A DNA stretch of 55,261 bases from Candidatus Methylomirabilota bacterium (GTDB lineage: Bacteria; Methylomirabilota; Methylomirabilia; Rokubacteriales; CSP1-6). Shown here one piece after another: positions 1 through 8,533 of the stretch. The stretch's first letter is position 1. Each line of letters begins with the position of its first letter. The notes below the pieces were generated by a model that saw only the letters and a list, made by a program, of their open reading frames with translations, ran no database searches and was not told where the DNA came from. The position numbers were made by a program, and so were the translations under genes. The stretch covers positions 1-55,261 of the forward strand of contig DASYTI010000106.1 in the NCBI GenBank assembly GCA_036002485.1, in the 5' to 3' direction.

Positions 1-814
1 TGTACATGTGAGGATAGCTCACCGCGTATGCGATCAATCCCCCGATGTCGACGAACTCCCTGGATTGATAGATCGCGGGCAGCCGATGCTTCGTCACAAC
101 GTCGACGAGTGCCTGTCGATGGGCCTGAAAGAGGGTGTCCAGCCCCACCACCATCGCATCGGCGCGCTGCCGTATCGCCGCCTCGAGGGCGCGCGAAAAC
201 TCTTCAGGCTTTCGAACGTCAAAGAGCTGCACGTGAAGCCTGAGGGCTCGTGCCCCTATCTCTGTTTCCTTCCATTGTGAATGGGCCACCGGGTTACTCA
301 TATTGAACAGCCCCGCGATTCGTGACGCTCTCGGCAGCATCTGCTTGAGCAGTTCCAGCCGTTTCCCCTCTATTTCCGTCGCATCGGCGCTCATCCCCGT
401 GATATTGCCGCCCGGCCGTGCGAGGCCGGCGACCACGCCCGAGGTTACCGGATCGCCGCTGGATGCCATGACCACGGGAATGCTTCCCGTGGCATGCTTG
501 GCCGCCAAGGCCGCCGGCGTGCCTCTTGTCACGATCAGATCGACGTTGAGGCGAACCAATTCACTGGCCAGTTCCGGGAATCGCTCGGGGCGACCGTCAG
601 CCGATCGATATTCGATGGCCAAATTCTTCCCCTCGACGTACCCGAATTCCTGCAGTCCCTCTCGAAGGGCATCGAAATTGACCGCGTTGAGGCTTGGGGG
701 CACCGTCTCGAGCACACCGATCCGCCACACCTTCCCCGCCGGCTGCGCCTCGACAACGAGCGGCGCGGCGAGGAGACCGCCCGCCATCGCGCCGAGGAAT
801 GCCCGCCGATGCAC
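1..814 (-). CDS. ABC transporter substrate-binding protein (partial, 3' end outside window)
   Basis: Reading from a GTG at 814 leftwards gives an open frame of about 271 residues that runs off the window edge. It begins VHRRAFLGAMAGGLL, an RR-containing Tat-like export signal ending near VEAQP. It continues with the type I periplasmic-binding fold signature of the PF04392 family: FGYVEGKNLAIEYR, a vDLIVtrGTPAALAAKHAT stretch and GLARPGGNITGMS. The GTG shares its first base with the TAG stop of the upstream paralogue, so the two are almost certainly co-translated. These proteins bind a small ligand in the periplasm for an ABC importer; the ligand cannot be told. No permease or ATPase gene is visible, but they could lie further left. 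The identification as a family member is firm; the substrate is unknown. Confidence 0.85.
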   Translation of the reverse strand, partial: MHRRAFLGAMAGGLLAAPLVVEAQPAGKVWRIGVLETVPPSLNAVNFDALREGLQEFGYVEGKNLAIEYRSADGRPERFPELASELVRLNVDLIVTRGTPAALAAKHATGSIPVVMASSGDPVTSGVVAGLARPGGNITGMSADATEIEGKRLELLKQMLPRASRIAGLFNMSNPVAHSQWKETEIGARALRLHVQLFDVRKPEEFSRALEAAIRQRADAMVVGLDTLFQAHRQALVDVVTKHRLPAIYQSREFVDIGGLIAYAVSYPHMY

Positions 815-1800
815 TACTGGATCACCTCGTCCGCCCGTTGCAGCAGCGACTGCGGGATGGTCAGGCCGAGGGCCTTGGCGGTCTTGAGGTTGATCACCAG
901 CTCGTACTGGCTGGGCGACTCCACGGGAAGGGTGGCCGGACGGGCGCCGCGGAGGATCTTGTCGACATAGACGGCGGCATGGCGGAACTGCTCGGTCAGC
1001 CGCGCGGAGTAGGACATGAGGCCCCCCGCCTCCGTGTACTCCCGGAGCGAGTACATGCCCGGCAGCCGCCGCTCGCGGGCCAGTTCGACGACGCGCAGCC
1101 GCTCCGTGAACAAGAAGGTGTCTCCCGGCACGAGCACGGCATCGGCGTGGTCCCGGGTCATGGCCGCGAAGGCCCGCCCAAGATCGTCGCGGTTGCGCAC
1201 CTCGATGAACTGGACGCGTAGCTCGAGGGCCTTCCCGGTTGTCTCGTACGCACGCAGATCCACTGTCGTCGTGGGGCTCCGAAGCGCCACCACCAGCGGC
1301 CGGGAGCCCTTGGCGAACATCTCCTTGAGGAGCTGGAGCTGCTTGGCGAGGATTTCGGGGGTGAGGTACGTGCTGAGCCCGGTGACGTTGCCCCCGGGCC
1401 GGGCCAAGCTGGTGACGAGGCCCGCCTCTACCGGGTCCACAGCGTTGACCATCACGATCGGGATCGTCTTCGTGGCCCGCTGGGCCGCAAGCGCCGCCGC
1501 CTGGGAGGAGGCGATGATCACATCGACCGGATGCCGCACGAGCTCGGCGGCCAGCCCGTCGAGACGCTCGCGCTGGCCTTCGGCCCAGCGGTACTCGACA
1601 CGGACGTTCTTGCCTTCGATGTGACCCAGCTCTCGTAGCCCGTCCACAAAGGCTGCGGCGATATGTGCCGCCGCCGCCGGCGTCGTGGTCATCAACAGCC
1701 CGACGGTGCGAGCCTTCGCGGGTGGCTGAGCGGCGGCGGCCGTCGACCATGGCGCCGCGGCGCCGGCCAGCCCCCACATGAACGCGCGCCGGTCCATCAT
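814..1800 (-). CDS. ABC transporter substrate-binding protein (PF04392-type)
   Basis: 328 residues. The start is placed at ATG 1800 because AGAGGTG lies five bases upstream; a second ATG follows directly at 1797. The N-terminus MMDRRAFMWGLAGAAAP is a Tat-like signal with a twin arginine, probably cleaved after the AAAAQ region. The mature part has the hallmarks of the family: LRELGHIEGKNVRVEYRWAEG, VDVIIASSQAAALAAQRATKTIPIVM, LARPGGNVTGLS, and a C-terminus with the INLKTAKALGLTIPQSLLQRADEVI signature split across its last 25 residues. It is a close structural paralogue of the downstream gene, which starts on its stop codon. A periplasmic solute receptor is the likely role; the ligand is unknown. 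The conserved ending and length match the family, so the gene looks intact. Confidence 0.9.
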   Translation of the reverse strand: MMDRRAFMWGLAGAAAPWSTAAAAQPPAKARTVGLLMTTTPAAAAHIAAAFVDGLRELGHIEGKNVRVEYRWAEGQRERLDGLAAELVRHPVDVIIASSQAAALAAQRATKTIPIVMVNAVDPVEAGLVTSLARPGGNVTGLSTYLTPEILAKQLQLLKEMFAKGSRPLVVALRSPTTTVDLRAYETTGKALELRVQFIEVRNRDDLGRAFAAMTRDHADAVLVPGDTFLFTERLRVVELARERRLPGMYSLREYTEAGGLMSYSARLTEQFRHAAVYVDKILRGARPATLPVESPSQYELVINLKTAKALGLTIPQSLLQRADEVIQ

Positions 1801-1867
1801 TTGATCACCTCTAATCACCTCGTCCACCCCAGTAGGCAAGGACACCCCTTGAGGTCCAGCGCCTCGG

Positions 1868-2815
1868 CTACTTCAACACATAAGGATTGATCGGGGTCCC
1901 CACGGCCCGCGTGACGGGCAGGGGTGGCGCGACGAGCAGGAAGGCATAGCGGCCGTCGGCCGCGCAGTCGGCGGCCAGCTCCTCGAGGAAGAAGATCTCG
2001 CCGAGGGTCAGGCCCATGTTCGGGATGGCCACCACGTGGAAGGGATTGCGAAAGCCCGCGATCTCCGAGGGGCGGACCTCGACCGCGTAGTTGTCGCAGC
2101 CGATGGCGGCGATCTGCTTGGCGTGCAGCCACGGGGCGGTGTGCACGGAGACGCCCGCGGAGGGATCGAGATCGTAGTACCGCCAGTCGTTCTTGTCGAG
2201 ATAGCGTGACATGTGGCCCGTGCGGACGAGCAGGATGTCCCCGGGCAGTACCTCGACGCGCGCGGCGGCAGCCGTGGCCTCGAGATCGGCGATGGTGATG
2301 GCGTAGCCGGGCTCGAGCGCGCCCACGCCTTTGTGTCGCGCGACGTCGAGGAGGACGCCGCGCCCGGCCAGCTTGCTCTTGGTCTTGTCGATGCTGTTCT
2401 TGGCGGCCCCGCTGCTCGTGACCAGGGCGGCGTCGTAGCCGTTGTACATCTTCCCCTCGAAGAAGATATGGGCGAGGCTGTCCCACTGCGTGACGCACTG
2501 GAGGGGCATGACGATCCAGTCGTCCGAGCCGCCGTAGCCCTCCATGGCCTTCACCTCGGCGGGGGTCTTGGGCGCATCGCCGCCATCGCGGAACATGGTG
2601 TGGATGGGATTGAAGCGCTGCCGCGTGCCGCTCTGAGGCCCGTTGCGCTCGAGGGGGATCCCGAGCGCGAAGACCTTGCCGGTCGTCGCGAGCCGGCAGG
2701 CCGCGGCGATGCGCTCCGGCGTGATGTGGTTCAGGGTGCCGAGCTCGTCGTCCGGCCCCCACCGGCCCCAGTTTCGTACCTGCAGCGCGATCTTCCGGAG
2801 GGCTTCTTCGCTCAT
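1868..2815 (-). CDS. Cyclase family protein (kynurenine formamidase-like fold)
   Basis: 315 residues starting MSEEALRKIALQVRNWGRWGPDDELGTLNHITPE, typical of bacterial PF04199 cyclases. The family usually has a HxGTHxD metal motif. Here the corresponding place reads QCVTQWDSLAHIF near residue 100, as in the longer bacterial subgroup in which Q and W replace the first His and the Gly-Thr-His stretch. Downstream it has GRGVLLDVARHKGVGALEPGYAI and a GDILLVRTGH segment, also conserved in the family. These enzymes are metal-dependent hydrolases or cyclising enzymes acting on amides or lactones; the actual substrate cannot be named. It lies 67 bases upstream of the substrate-binding gene on the same strand, so it may use the imported compound (inference). 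Confidence 0.85.
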   Translation of the reverse strand: MSEEALRKIALQVRNWGRWGPDDELGTLNHITPERIAAACRLATTGKVFALGIPLERNGPQSGTRQRFNPIHTMFRDGGDAPKTPAEVKAMEGYGGSDDWIVMPLQCVTQWDSLAHIFFEGKMYNGYDAALVTSSGAAKNSIDKTKSKLAGRGVLLDVARHKGVGALEPGYAITIADLEATAAAARVEVLPGDILLVRTGHMSRYLDKNDWRYYDLDPSAGVSVHTAPWLHAKQIAAIGCDNYAVEVRPSEIAGFRNPFHVVAIPNMGLTLGEIFFLEELAADCAADGRYAFLLVAPPLPVTRAVGTPINPYVLK

Positions 2816-2919
2816 GCGACCGCCTGGTATGCACGCATGGCGGCGAGTCTAGCAAAGCCGGTGGAGCTGCGGCGAGAGTGTTGCGGAGGGCGGAACGCCG
2901 AGAGACAGATCAGGTGAAG

Positions 2920-3882
2920 CTAGTCGTGGCCCTGCCTGACCGTCTGGGTCGCCGGAACCTCCATCTCCTGCTCGGCATCCAACCCGTCTCGTCCCATGAC
3001 CCAGCTCGGGCTCGGCCCATCCGGCACCGCCGCGGACAGGATTGCCGCGACAGCAGGGCGGGGGCCTTCAAGCCAATCGCCCCGCCTCCGGTCCACCTCC
3101 GGCACGATCACCTCGCCAGCCGGCCGGGACACGTCAAGGGGCTTGGTCCGGGGCTTCGGCGGCGCGGGCACGATCACCGCCACGGCAGGGGGGCGTACGT
3201 CCGGCGCGTCGCTCCGCACCGGCTGCGTCTCCGGTACGGCCAGCGCCGCGACGGCAGGCGGGCGCGCCTCGAGCGCCTCGCCCCGCATCTTCGCGATCAG
3301 CTCCGTGAACGAGTAGTCGCGCAGGATGCGGTTGAACTGGGCGCGGTAGTTCGCGATCAGGCTGACGCCGTCGATGATGATGTCTTGCACCTTCCAGCGC
3401 CCGCCGCGCCACACCAGCCGATAGTCGACGGGAAGCTGGTTCCCGTTCCGGCTCAGGAGCGTGGTGGCGACGCTGGCCGAGTCATCGGCGACGGACTCGC
3501 CCAGGTATTCGAGCCTCACCCCGCCGGACACGCTGGCATTGGTCACGATGGCCGCGACGAAGCCCTTCTCCAGCACACTGGCGAAGAGCCCGACGAACTC
3601 GTCCTGATCCTCCGGCCGCTTCAGATTCCAGGCGGGGCCCAGGGCGAGGGCGGCGGCGGCCCGGAACTCGATCACGTCATTGACCAGCTCGCGGATGGCC
3701 TGGCGCGGCTCTTCCAGCCCGCGCGTCGGATCCATCGTCCGCATGATGGCATTGGCTCGCTCGAAGAAGGTCCGCAAGGCTGCGGTCGGGGATGCGGGGG
3801 ACGCCGCCAAGGCGGGTGGAGCCCAGAGCAGGCCGAGCCCCAGCGCGACCACAAGCCCCCGCGACAGGGCAGAGCAGATCAT
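2920..3882 (-). CDS. MlaC/Ttg2D-family phospholipid-binding protein with repeat-rich C-terminal tail
   Basis: 320 residues. An N-terminal signal peptide (hydrophobic LVVALGLGLLWAPPALA) is followed by a PF05494 domain at about residues 30-210. That domain shows typical MlaC features: FRAAAALALGPAWNLKRPEDQDEFVGLFASVLE, a YRLVWRGGRWKVQDIIIDGVSLIANYRAQF block and an FTELIAKMR ending. MlaC carries phospholipids through the periplasm between outer- and inner-membrane Mla complexes. The remaining 110 residues are unusual: a Pro/Ala/Val-rich tail with about four degenerate copies of R-P-(P)-A-V-A-x-(I/L)-x-V-P. No mlaA, B, D, E or F genes are in the window, so this copy is an orphan here. A clear Shine-Dalgarno site is not seen in front of the chosen ATG. 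Confidence 0.82.
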   Translation of the reverse strand: MICSALSRGLVVALGLGLLWAPPALAASPASPTAALRTFFERANAIMRTMDPTRGLEEPRQAIRELVNDVIEFRAAAALALGPAWNLKRPEDQDEFVGLFASVLEKGFVAAIVTNASVSGGVRLEYLGESVADDSASVATTLLSRNGNQLPVDYRLVWRGGRWKVQDIIIDGVSLIANYRAQFNRILRDYSFTELIAKMRGEALEARPPAVAALAVPETQPVRSDAPDVRPPAVAVIVPAPPKPRTKPLDVSRPAGEVIVPEVDRRRGDWLEGPRPAVAAILSAAVPDGPSPSWVMGRDGLDAEQEMEVPATQTVRQGHD

Positions 3883-3942
3883 CGCGAGGCCAGAGAAGAA
3901 GGTGAGCGAGAAGACGATCGCAGCGTTGGCGGCAACATGGTC

Positions 3943-4362
3943 TCAGCGAATCGTGCCGCCAGGGCAGTGCAGGGTAGTCTGGTGGAATTCGCCGATCGTG
4001 ATGTTCGTGGTGGAGCAGAATGGGCTGGTCGGTCTCCCGTACTCGCCCCCCTGTTCCGGTTTGCCGTATTCACCCGAACCCCCGCTGCCCGTCGCGGCCT
4101 TGTCGGCGGACTTCGTGGAGCCCGTCTGGGCTCTGTCGATGAGCCTGTTGCCGTATTCGGGGCTCGCGGAGCCTGTATTGACCGGCTGGGATCTCTCGCG
4201 GATCTTCGAGCCGGGGCTCGTCGAGCTTTGGTTTCCGAAGTAATCGATACCACCCACGTTGACAAACGTGGACCCCCCAGGGGACACCGTCGGGAAAGCG
4301 GCCACCAGCCCCAGGACGAGGGCCGACACGAACAGGGTGTTTCGCACGGGTGTCTCTATCAT
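3943..4362 (-). CDS. Small secreted protein, function unknown
   Basis: 139 residues with a plausible export signal (RNTLFVSALVLGLVAAFPTVS) and then a Gly/Ser/Thr-rich region that includes the pair EYGKPEQGGEYGRP. The tail carries the only two cysteines, arranged C-x16-C (SPFCSTTNITIGEF...HC). No family is recognised. It lies 60 bases upstream of the MlaC-like gene on the same strand and is divergent from the SulP gene, with a 250-base region between. That region shows a purine-rich GGGGGAG about 11 bases before this ATG but no convincing -35/-10 pair for either direction. Overlapping frames on both strands are also open, so coding status rests mainly on the signal peptide and low-complexity secreted character. 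Confidence 0.5.
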   Translation of the reverse strand: MIETPVRNTLFVSALVLGLVAAFPTVSPGGSTFVNVGGIDYFGNQSSTSPGSKIRERSQPVNTGSASPEYGNRLIDRAQTGSTKSADKAATGSGGSGEYGKPEQGGEYGRPTSPFCSTTNITIGEFHQTTLHCPGGTIR

Positions 4363-4615
4363 TGACGGAGATACTCCCCCGGAGCGGGAAGAGCACGCGT
4401 CATGCCAGCCGGCAGAGCTGTGGAAAGTTCGCTACATACGACGCCCGTGAAATGTTCGGCTACCGGGGATGTTCAGTTCTCCGACAGTGCCTCCCGAGGG
4501 GTTCCGCCTCATACGTGCCGTCCTCGGTGTTCAGGATCGTGCCGCGGAAGCTTCTCCTTGCCGATCAAGCTGCGGACGACAGCCTCGATCCGGTTCGACT
4601 AAGATAGCCGCTCGT

Positions 4616-6865
4616 ATGCCCACAGACACCGTGGCCGCGGGCGCCACGATCGGACGGTCCCACCTCAAGGGCGACATATCCGGGGGCATCACCGCCGGAG
4701 TGCTCACTATCCCGGTGAGCATGGGCTATGGTCTCCTCGCCCTTCAGCCCCTGGGCGAGGGGTACCTCTCGTACGGGATCGTCGCCGGGCTCATGAGCGC
4801 CATCGTCGTCCTGCTCGCCTGTGCCCTGCTCGGCGGCTCGGCGGGCCTCATGTACACGCCCAGGAGTGTGGTGACGCTCGTGATGGCTACCGTGGTCCTC
4901 GAGGGGGTAGCGCATGGTCCTGCCGCCATCGCGGCTCGTGGCGATGTCGGGCGGACCCTCACCCTGGTCTTCTTCGTGGTCTTCACGGCGGGGCTGTTCC
5001 AGGCCCTCTTCGGCGCCGTCCGCCTCGGACGCCTCATCCGCTACATTCCTTCACCAGTCATGTCGGGATTCCAGAACGCGGCGGCCGTTCTCATCCTGCT
5101 CTCCCAGGTGGACACGCTGCTTGGATTTCGCCGACACATACCCCTGAGCGCGATCGCGTCGAATTTGGCCGCCGTGCAGCCGCTGACCCTCGCGGTCGGC
5201 GTCCTCACGTGCGTGGGCATGTGGTACGGCCCGCGGCTCGCGAAACGCATTCCGTCAACCCTTCTCGGGCTCTTCATCGGAACGGCCGCGTACTACGCGC
5301 TCGCGGCGGCGGGCTATCAGGCCCTCCTCGGCCCCGTCATCGGGCCTCTGCCGTCGGCCCTGCCGGTGCCCCGCTATCTTGCCGGCTTCGCCAGTCTCCC
5401 GGCCGAGCCGGGGATCTGGCCCATCCTGCTCACCCTGGCCGTCGGAGCGTTTGGGCTGGCCGTGGTGTCGTCGCTGGACGTCTTGCTCTGCGCTCGGGTC
5501 ATGGACGGAGTGACGGGAGAGCGATCGAGCGGACCCCGGGAGCTCGTGCGGATCGGGCTGGGCAATGTGACCGCGGCCTGCTTCGGAGGAATCCCCAGCG
5601 GCGTGAATCTGGGCGCGAGCTTCGCCAACTTTCGCTCGGGCGGTCGGACGCGGCTCGCCGCGGTAATCGCCGCTGCGGTGATCTTGCTCGCCGTGCTCTT
5701 GCTCAGCCCGGCCATCGCCGTCCTGCCGCGCGTCGTGGTGGCCGGCATGTTGGTGGTCGTGGGGATCCAGCTCTTCGACCGATCGAGCTTTCAGCTCCTC
5801 ACCCGAGTACTGGGCCGGCAGCTCCTCCACCGGCGCGGGATGGTCCTGGACCTTCTCGTGGTCATCCTGGTGGCCACCACCATCCTCGTCTTCGATCCCG
5901 TGGTCGGCGTGGGCATGGGGGTGGCGCTCGCCGTCATGTTCTTCCTCGTCCGGATGAGCAAGTCGGTGGTCCGGCGGATGTATCACGGGGACGTGGTGCG
6001 GTCGCGGAAATCCCGGGATCCGAAGTTGATGGAGCTTCTCGCGGCGCACGGGCGGCAGATCGTGGTCTTCGAGCTGGAGGGACCCATCTTCTTCGGGACG
6101 GCCGAGGATCTGGCCACCCGGGCCGAAGAGCCCGCGCGGGGAGGCGGGGGCTTCGTGGTGCTCGACTTCAAGCGGGTCAACGAGCTGGACAGCACGGGGG
6201 CGCGCATTCTCCTCCACATCAACGACCGCCTGAAGCAGCGGGGCGGGTGTCTCCTCCTCAGCCACACCCATGACAATCACCTCGTGTCCAACGTCCTGCG
6301 AGACCTCGGCGTGACGGGCGCCCTGGGACACCATGGGTCGTTCGTCGATACGGATGCCGCCCTCGAATTCGCCGAAGACCGGCTCATCCTGGCCCATGCT
6401 CCCGGCATCGCCCTGCACGGCGAGATGCCCGTGGACCGGCTGAGCGTCTTCGACGGCTTGACCGAGGCGGAGTGCGCGGTCGTGCGGGCCGTGCTCCTGC
6501 GTCGCACCTACGACAAGGACGAGACCCTCATCCAGGAAGGCAGCCGCGATCGAGACCTCTTCCTCATGGCGCGAGGCGTGGCCAGCGTGAAGGTCGAGCT
6601 CCCGGGCCAGGGCCGGCAGCGCCGGGTCGCGTCGTTCACCGCGGGCACCGTGTTCGGGGAAGTGGCCCTTCTCGACCAGCAGCCGCGCTCGGCTTCCGTC
6701 ACGGCCGACGAGGAAGTGGTCTGCTATGTCCTCTCGGAGGACGCGTTTCGCGCGCTCGTCCGGGACCACCAGGCCATCGCGATCCAGCTCTTGACCAATC
6801 TCGGGAGCGAGCTGAGCCGTCGGCTGCGCCGGGCCAATGCCATGATCTCCGAGCTGGAGGGGTGA
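4616..6865 (+). CDS. SulP-family anion transporter with STAS and cyclic-nucleotide-binding domains
   Basis: 749 residues from ATG 4616 (MPTDTVAAGATIGRS). The frame is open further upstream, but homology to SulP proteins only starts after this Met. Residues about 25-420 form the SulP membrane core: ISGGITAGVLTIPVSMGYGL, then YTPRSVVTLVMA, and PSPVMSGFQNAAAVLILLSQ. A STAS domain follows at about 475-570 with the motif NELDSTGARILL, keeping the DSTG serine. A cAMP/cGMP-binding cassette at about 605-740 shows FGEVALLDQQPRSASV, the phosphate-binding-cassette pattern. SulP proteins move sulfate, bicarbonate or other small anions; here transport is probably gated by a bound ligand in the cNMP domain (inference). 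A TAAGAT box just upstream has no good -35. Confidence 0.9.
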   Translation: MPTDTVAAGATIGRSHLKGDISGGITAGVLTIPVSMGYGLLALQPLGEGYLSYGIVAGLMSAIVVLLACALLGGSAGLMYTPRSVVTLVMATVVLEGVAHGPAAIAARGDVGRTLTLVFFVVFTAGLFQALFGAVRLGRLIRYIPSPVMSGFQNAAAVLILLSQVDTLLGFRRHIPLSAIASNLAAVQPLTLAVGVLTCVGMWYGPRLAKRIPSTLLGLFIGTAAYYALAAAGYQALLGPVIGPLPSALPVPRYLAGFASLPAEPGIWPILLTLAVGAFGLAVVSSLDVLLCARVMDGVTGERSSGPRELVRIGLGNVTAACFGGIPSGVNLGASFANFRSGGRTRLAAVIAAAVILLAVLLLSPAIAVLPRVVVAGMLVVVGIQLFDRSSFQLLTRVLGRQLLHRRGMVLDLLVVILVATTILVFDPVVGVGMGVALAVMFFLVRMSKSVVRRMYHGDVVRSRKSRDPKLMELLAAHGRQIVVFELEGPIFFGTAEDLATRAEEPARGGGGFVVLDFKRVNELDSTGARILLHINDRLKQRGGCLLLSHTHDNHLVSNVLRDLGVTGALGHHGSFVDTDAALEFAEDRLILAHAPGIALHGEMPVDRLSVFDGLTEAECAVVRAVLLRRTYDKDETLIQEGSRDRDLFLMARGVASVKVELPGQGRQRRVASFTAGTVFGEVALLDQQPRSASVTADEEVVCYVLSEDAFRALVRDHQAIAIQLLTNLGSELSRRLRRANAMISELEG

Positions 6866-6906
6866 GCGGGCGAGCCGGGAGAGACGCGATCAGGTAGACT
6901 GACCTC

Positions 6907-7584
6907 ATGTGCGGGCGCTACACGCAGACCGCGGCCTTCGATGAGCTGGCCCTCCGGTTCGGCATCACCGTCGAGGAGGTCGGCGGCGAGGATGTGGTGT
7001 CCCGCTACAACGTCGCGCCCTCGCAGCCCGTGCCCATTGTCGTCGCCCACCATGGCGAACGACGGCTCGTGATGGCTCGATGGGGCTTTCACCCGGGCTG
7101 GATGAAGACCAGCAAGCTCGCGCCGATCAACGCCAAGGCGGAGACCGTGGCAACCAGCGGCATGTTCGAGGCGGCCGTCAGGCGCGGCCGCTGTCTGGTC
7201 CCCGCCGCCGGCTTTTACGAGTGGAAGCCGGTGCCGGGTCAGAAGCGGAAGCAGCCCTTCTACGTCCGGCTCAAGGGCGGCGGGCTCTTCGGCTTCGCCG
7301 GCCTCTGGACGCCGTCCGATCCACAGACCGGCGCGCCGCCGACCTGCGCCATCATCACGACCACGCCAAACGAGTTGCTGGCCCAGATTCATGATCGGAT
7401 GCCCGTCATCCTGGAGCAGGACGACGAGACCCGATGGCTCGACGCGAGCGTGACCGACCCGGGTCACGTCTTGTCGTGCCTGCGGCCCCTGCCGGCAGAC
7501 CGGCTGGAGGTCTATCCCGTGTCCACGCTGGTCTCCTCGCCCGACAATGAAGGCGCCCAGCTCGTCGAGCCCGTCACGGTGTAG
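6907..7584 (+). CDS. SRAP-domain protein (YedK/HMCES-type abasic-site protein)
   Basis: 225 residues beginning MCGRYTQT. The SRAP family needs Cys as residue 2 after Met removal, so this start is certain. Other conserved positions are visible: YNVAPSQPVPIV, RWGFHPGW, INAKAETVATSGMF, RCLVPAAGFYEW and the His-containing QIHDRMPVIL. Proteins of this family form a covalent thiazolidine link through Cys2 with abasic sites in single-stranded DNA and shield them from cleavage. The gene follows the SulP gene by about 40 bases and is followed 17 bases later by a methyltransferase. No SOS-box-like operator is obvious upstream. Confidence 0.95.
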   Translation: MCGRYTQTAAFDELALRFGITVEEVGGEDVVSRYNVAPSQPVPIVVAHHGERRLVMARWGFHPGWMKTSKLAPINAKAETVATSGMFEAAVRRGRCLVPAAGFYEWKPVPGQKRKQPFYVRLKGGGLFGFAGLWTPSDPQTGAPPTCAIITTTPNELLAQIHDRMPVILEQDDETRWLDASVTDPGHVLSCLRPLPADRLEVYPVSTLVSSPDNEGAQLVEPVTV

Positions 7585-7601
7585 GGGAGGGTCGCCGCGC
7601 C

Positions 7602-8372
7602 ATGAGCGAGGACAATCTGCCGGAGCACGTCCGGCGAAACCGGGATCACTGGGACCGGCTCAGCGTGGAGTATGCGGCGTACGGCCGCCGCGCCTGGGCG
7701 CGCGACGAGCCCACCTGGGGCATCTGGGGGGTGCCGGAGCGTGAACTTCGCGTCGTGCCGGAGGTCGACGGCAAGGACGTCATAGAGCTTGGCTGCGGCA
7801 CCGCCTACTGGTCGGCCTGGCTCGCCCGACGGGGCGCCCGGGTCGTCGGCATCGACAACTCCACCAAGCAGCTCGAGACGGCCGCGGCCCTCCAGCGGGA
7901 GCACGGCCTCAGCTTCCCGCTCCTGCATGGCAATGCCGAGCAGGTCCCGTTGCCAGACGCGAGCTTCGATCTCGCCCTCTCCGAGTACGGCGCCAGCATA
8001 TGGTGCGATCCCTACCGCTGGATCCCGGAGGCGGTCAGGCTCCTCAGGCCCGGGGGCCATCTGATCTTTCTCAAGAATGGCACCCTCTTCAATCTGTGCG
8101 CTCCCGATAGCGAGGATCCCGCCGCGGACCGTCTTGTCCGCGACTACTTCGGGCTGCATCGTCTGGAGTGGTCCGACGACCAGTCGGTGGAATTCACCCT
8201 GCCCATCGGCGAGTGGATCCGGCTCTTTCGCGCCAATGGCCTCGAGATCCTGGACCTCGTGGAGATCCAGGCGCCCGACGGCGACACCTCGAGACACAAA
8301 TACGTGACGCACGAGTGGGCACGTCGATGGCCGTCCGAGGAGATCTGGCGCTTGAGGAAAAAGCTCCCCTGA
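7602..8372 (+). CDS. Class I SAM-dependent methyltransferase
   Basis: 256 residues. The SAM-binding motif I is clear at about residues 60-80 (VIELGCGTAYWSAWLARRGARVVGIDNS). The acidic post-I position, the NAEQVPLPDASFDLALSEYGAS motif II region and VRLLRPGGHLIFL motif III follow. This is a Methyltransf_11/25-type Rossmann enzyme with an N-terminal helical segment (HVRRNRDHWDRLSVEYAAYGRRAW). The acceptor substrate is unknown; related soil-bacterial proteins are annotated only at family level. GGGAGGG lies about 11 bases before the ATG. It is in line with the SRAP gene, 17 bases apart, and probably co-transcribed, though a functional link is not evident. Confidence 0.88.
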   Translation: MSEDNLPEHVRRNRDHWDRLSVEYAAYGRRAWARDEPTWGIWGVPERELRVVPEVDGKDVIELGCGTAYWSAWLARRGARVVGIDNSTKQLETAAALQREHGLSFPLLHGNAEQVPLPDASFDLALSEYGASIWCDPYRWIPEAVRLLRPGGHLIFLKNGTLFNLCAPDSEDPAADRLVRDYFGLHRLEWSDDQSVEFTLPIGEWIRLFRANGLEILDLVEIQAPDGDTSRHKYVTHEWARRWPSEEIWRLRKKLP

Positions 8373-8533
8373 GCGAGTTGGGCAATTCGTGCTCAGCAGA
8401 ATGCCGGGGTCGATCATCCAAATGGCCTGCATTTCGGCTCGCGACCGCGTACAATTCCTTGCCGGGCTCGACCCCGTGAAGCATGGATCAGCGAACCGAG
8501 AGATAGCCGGACTTTCCGAGAGAGAGGCGGACA

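Noticed and set aside
8405-8476. Nine-base inverted repeat CGGGGTCGA/TCGACCCCG before the 6PGDH-like gene as an operator
   Set aside because: Arms are 54 bases apart with no further symmetry; in such GC-rich DNA this may be chance.
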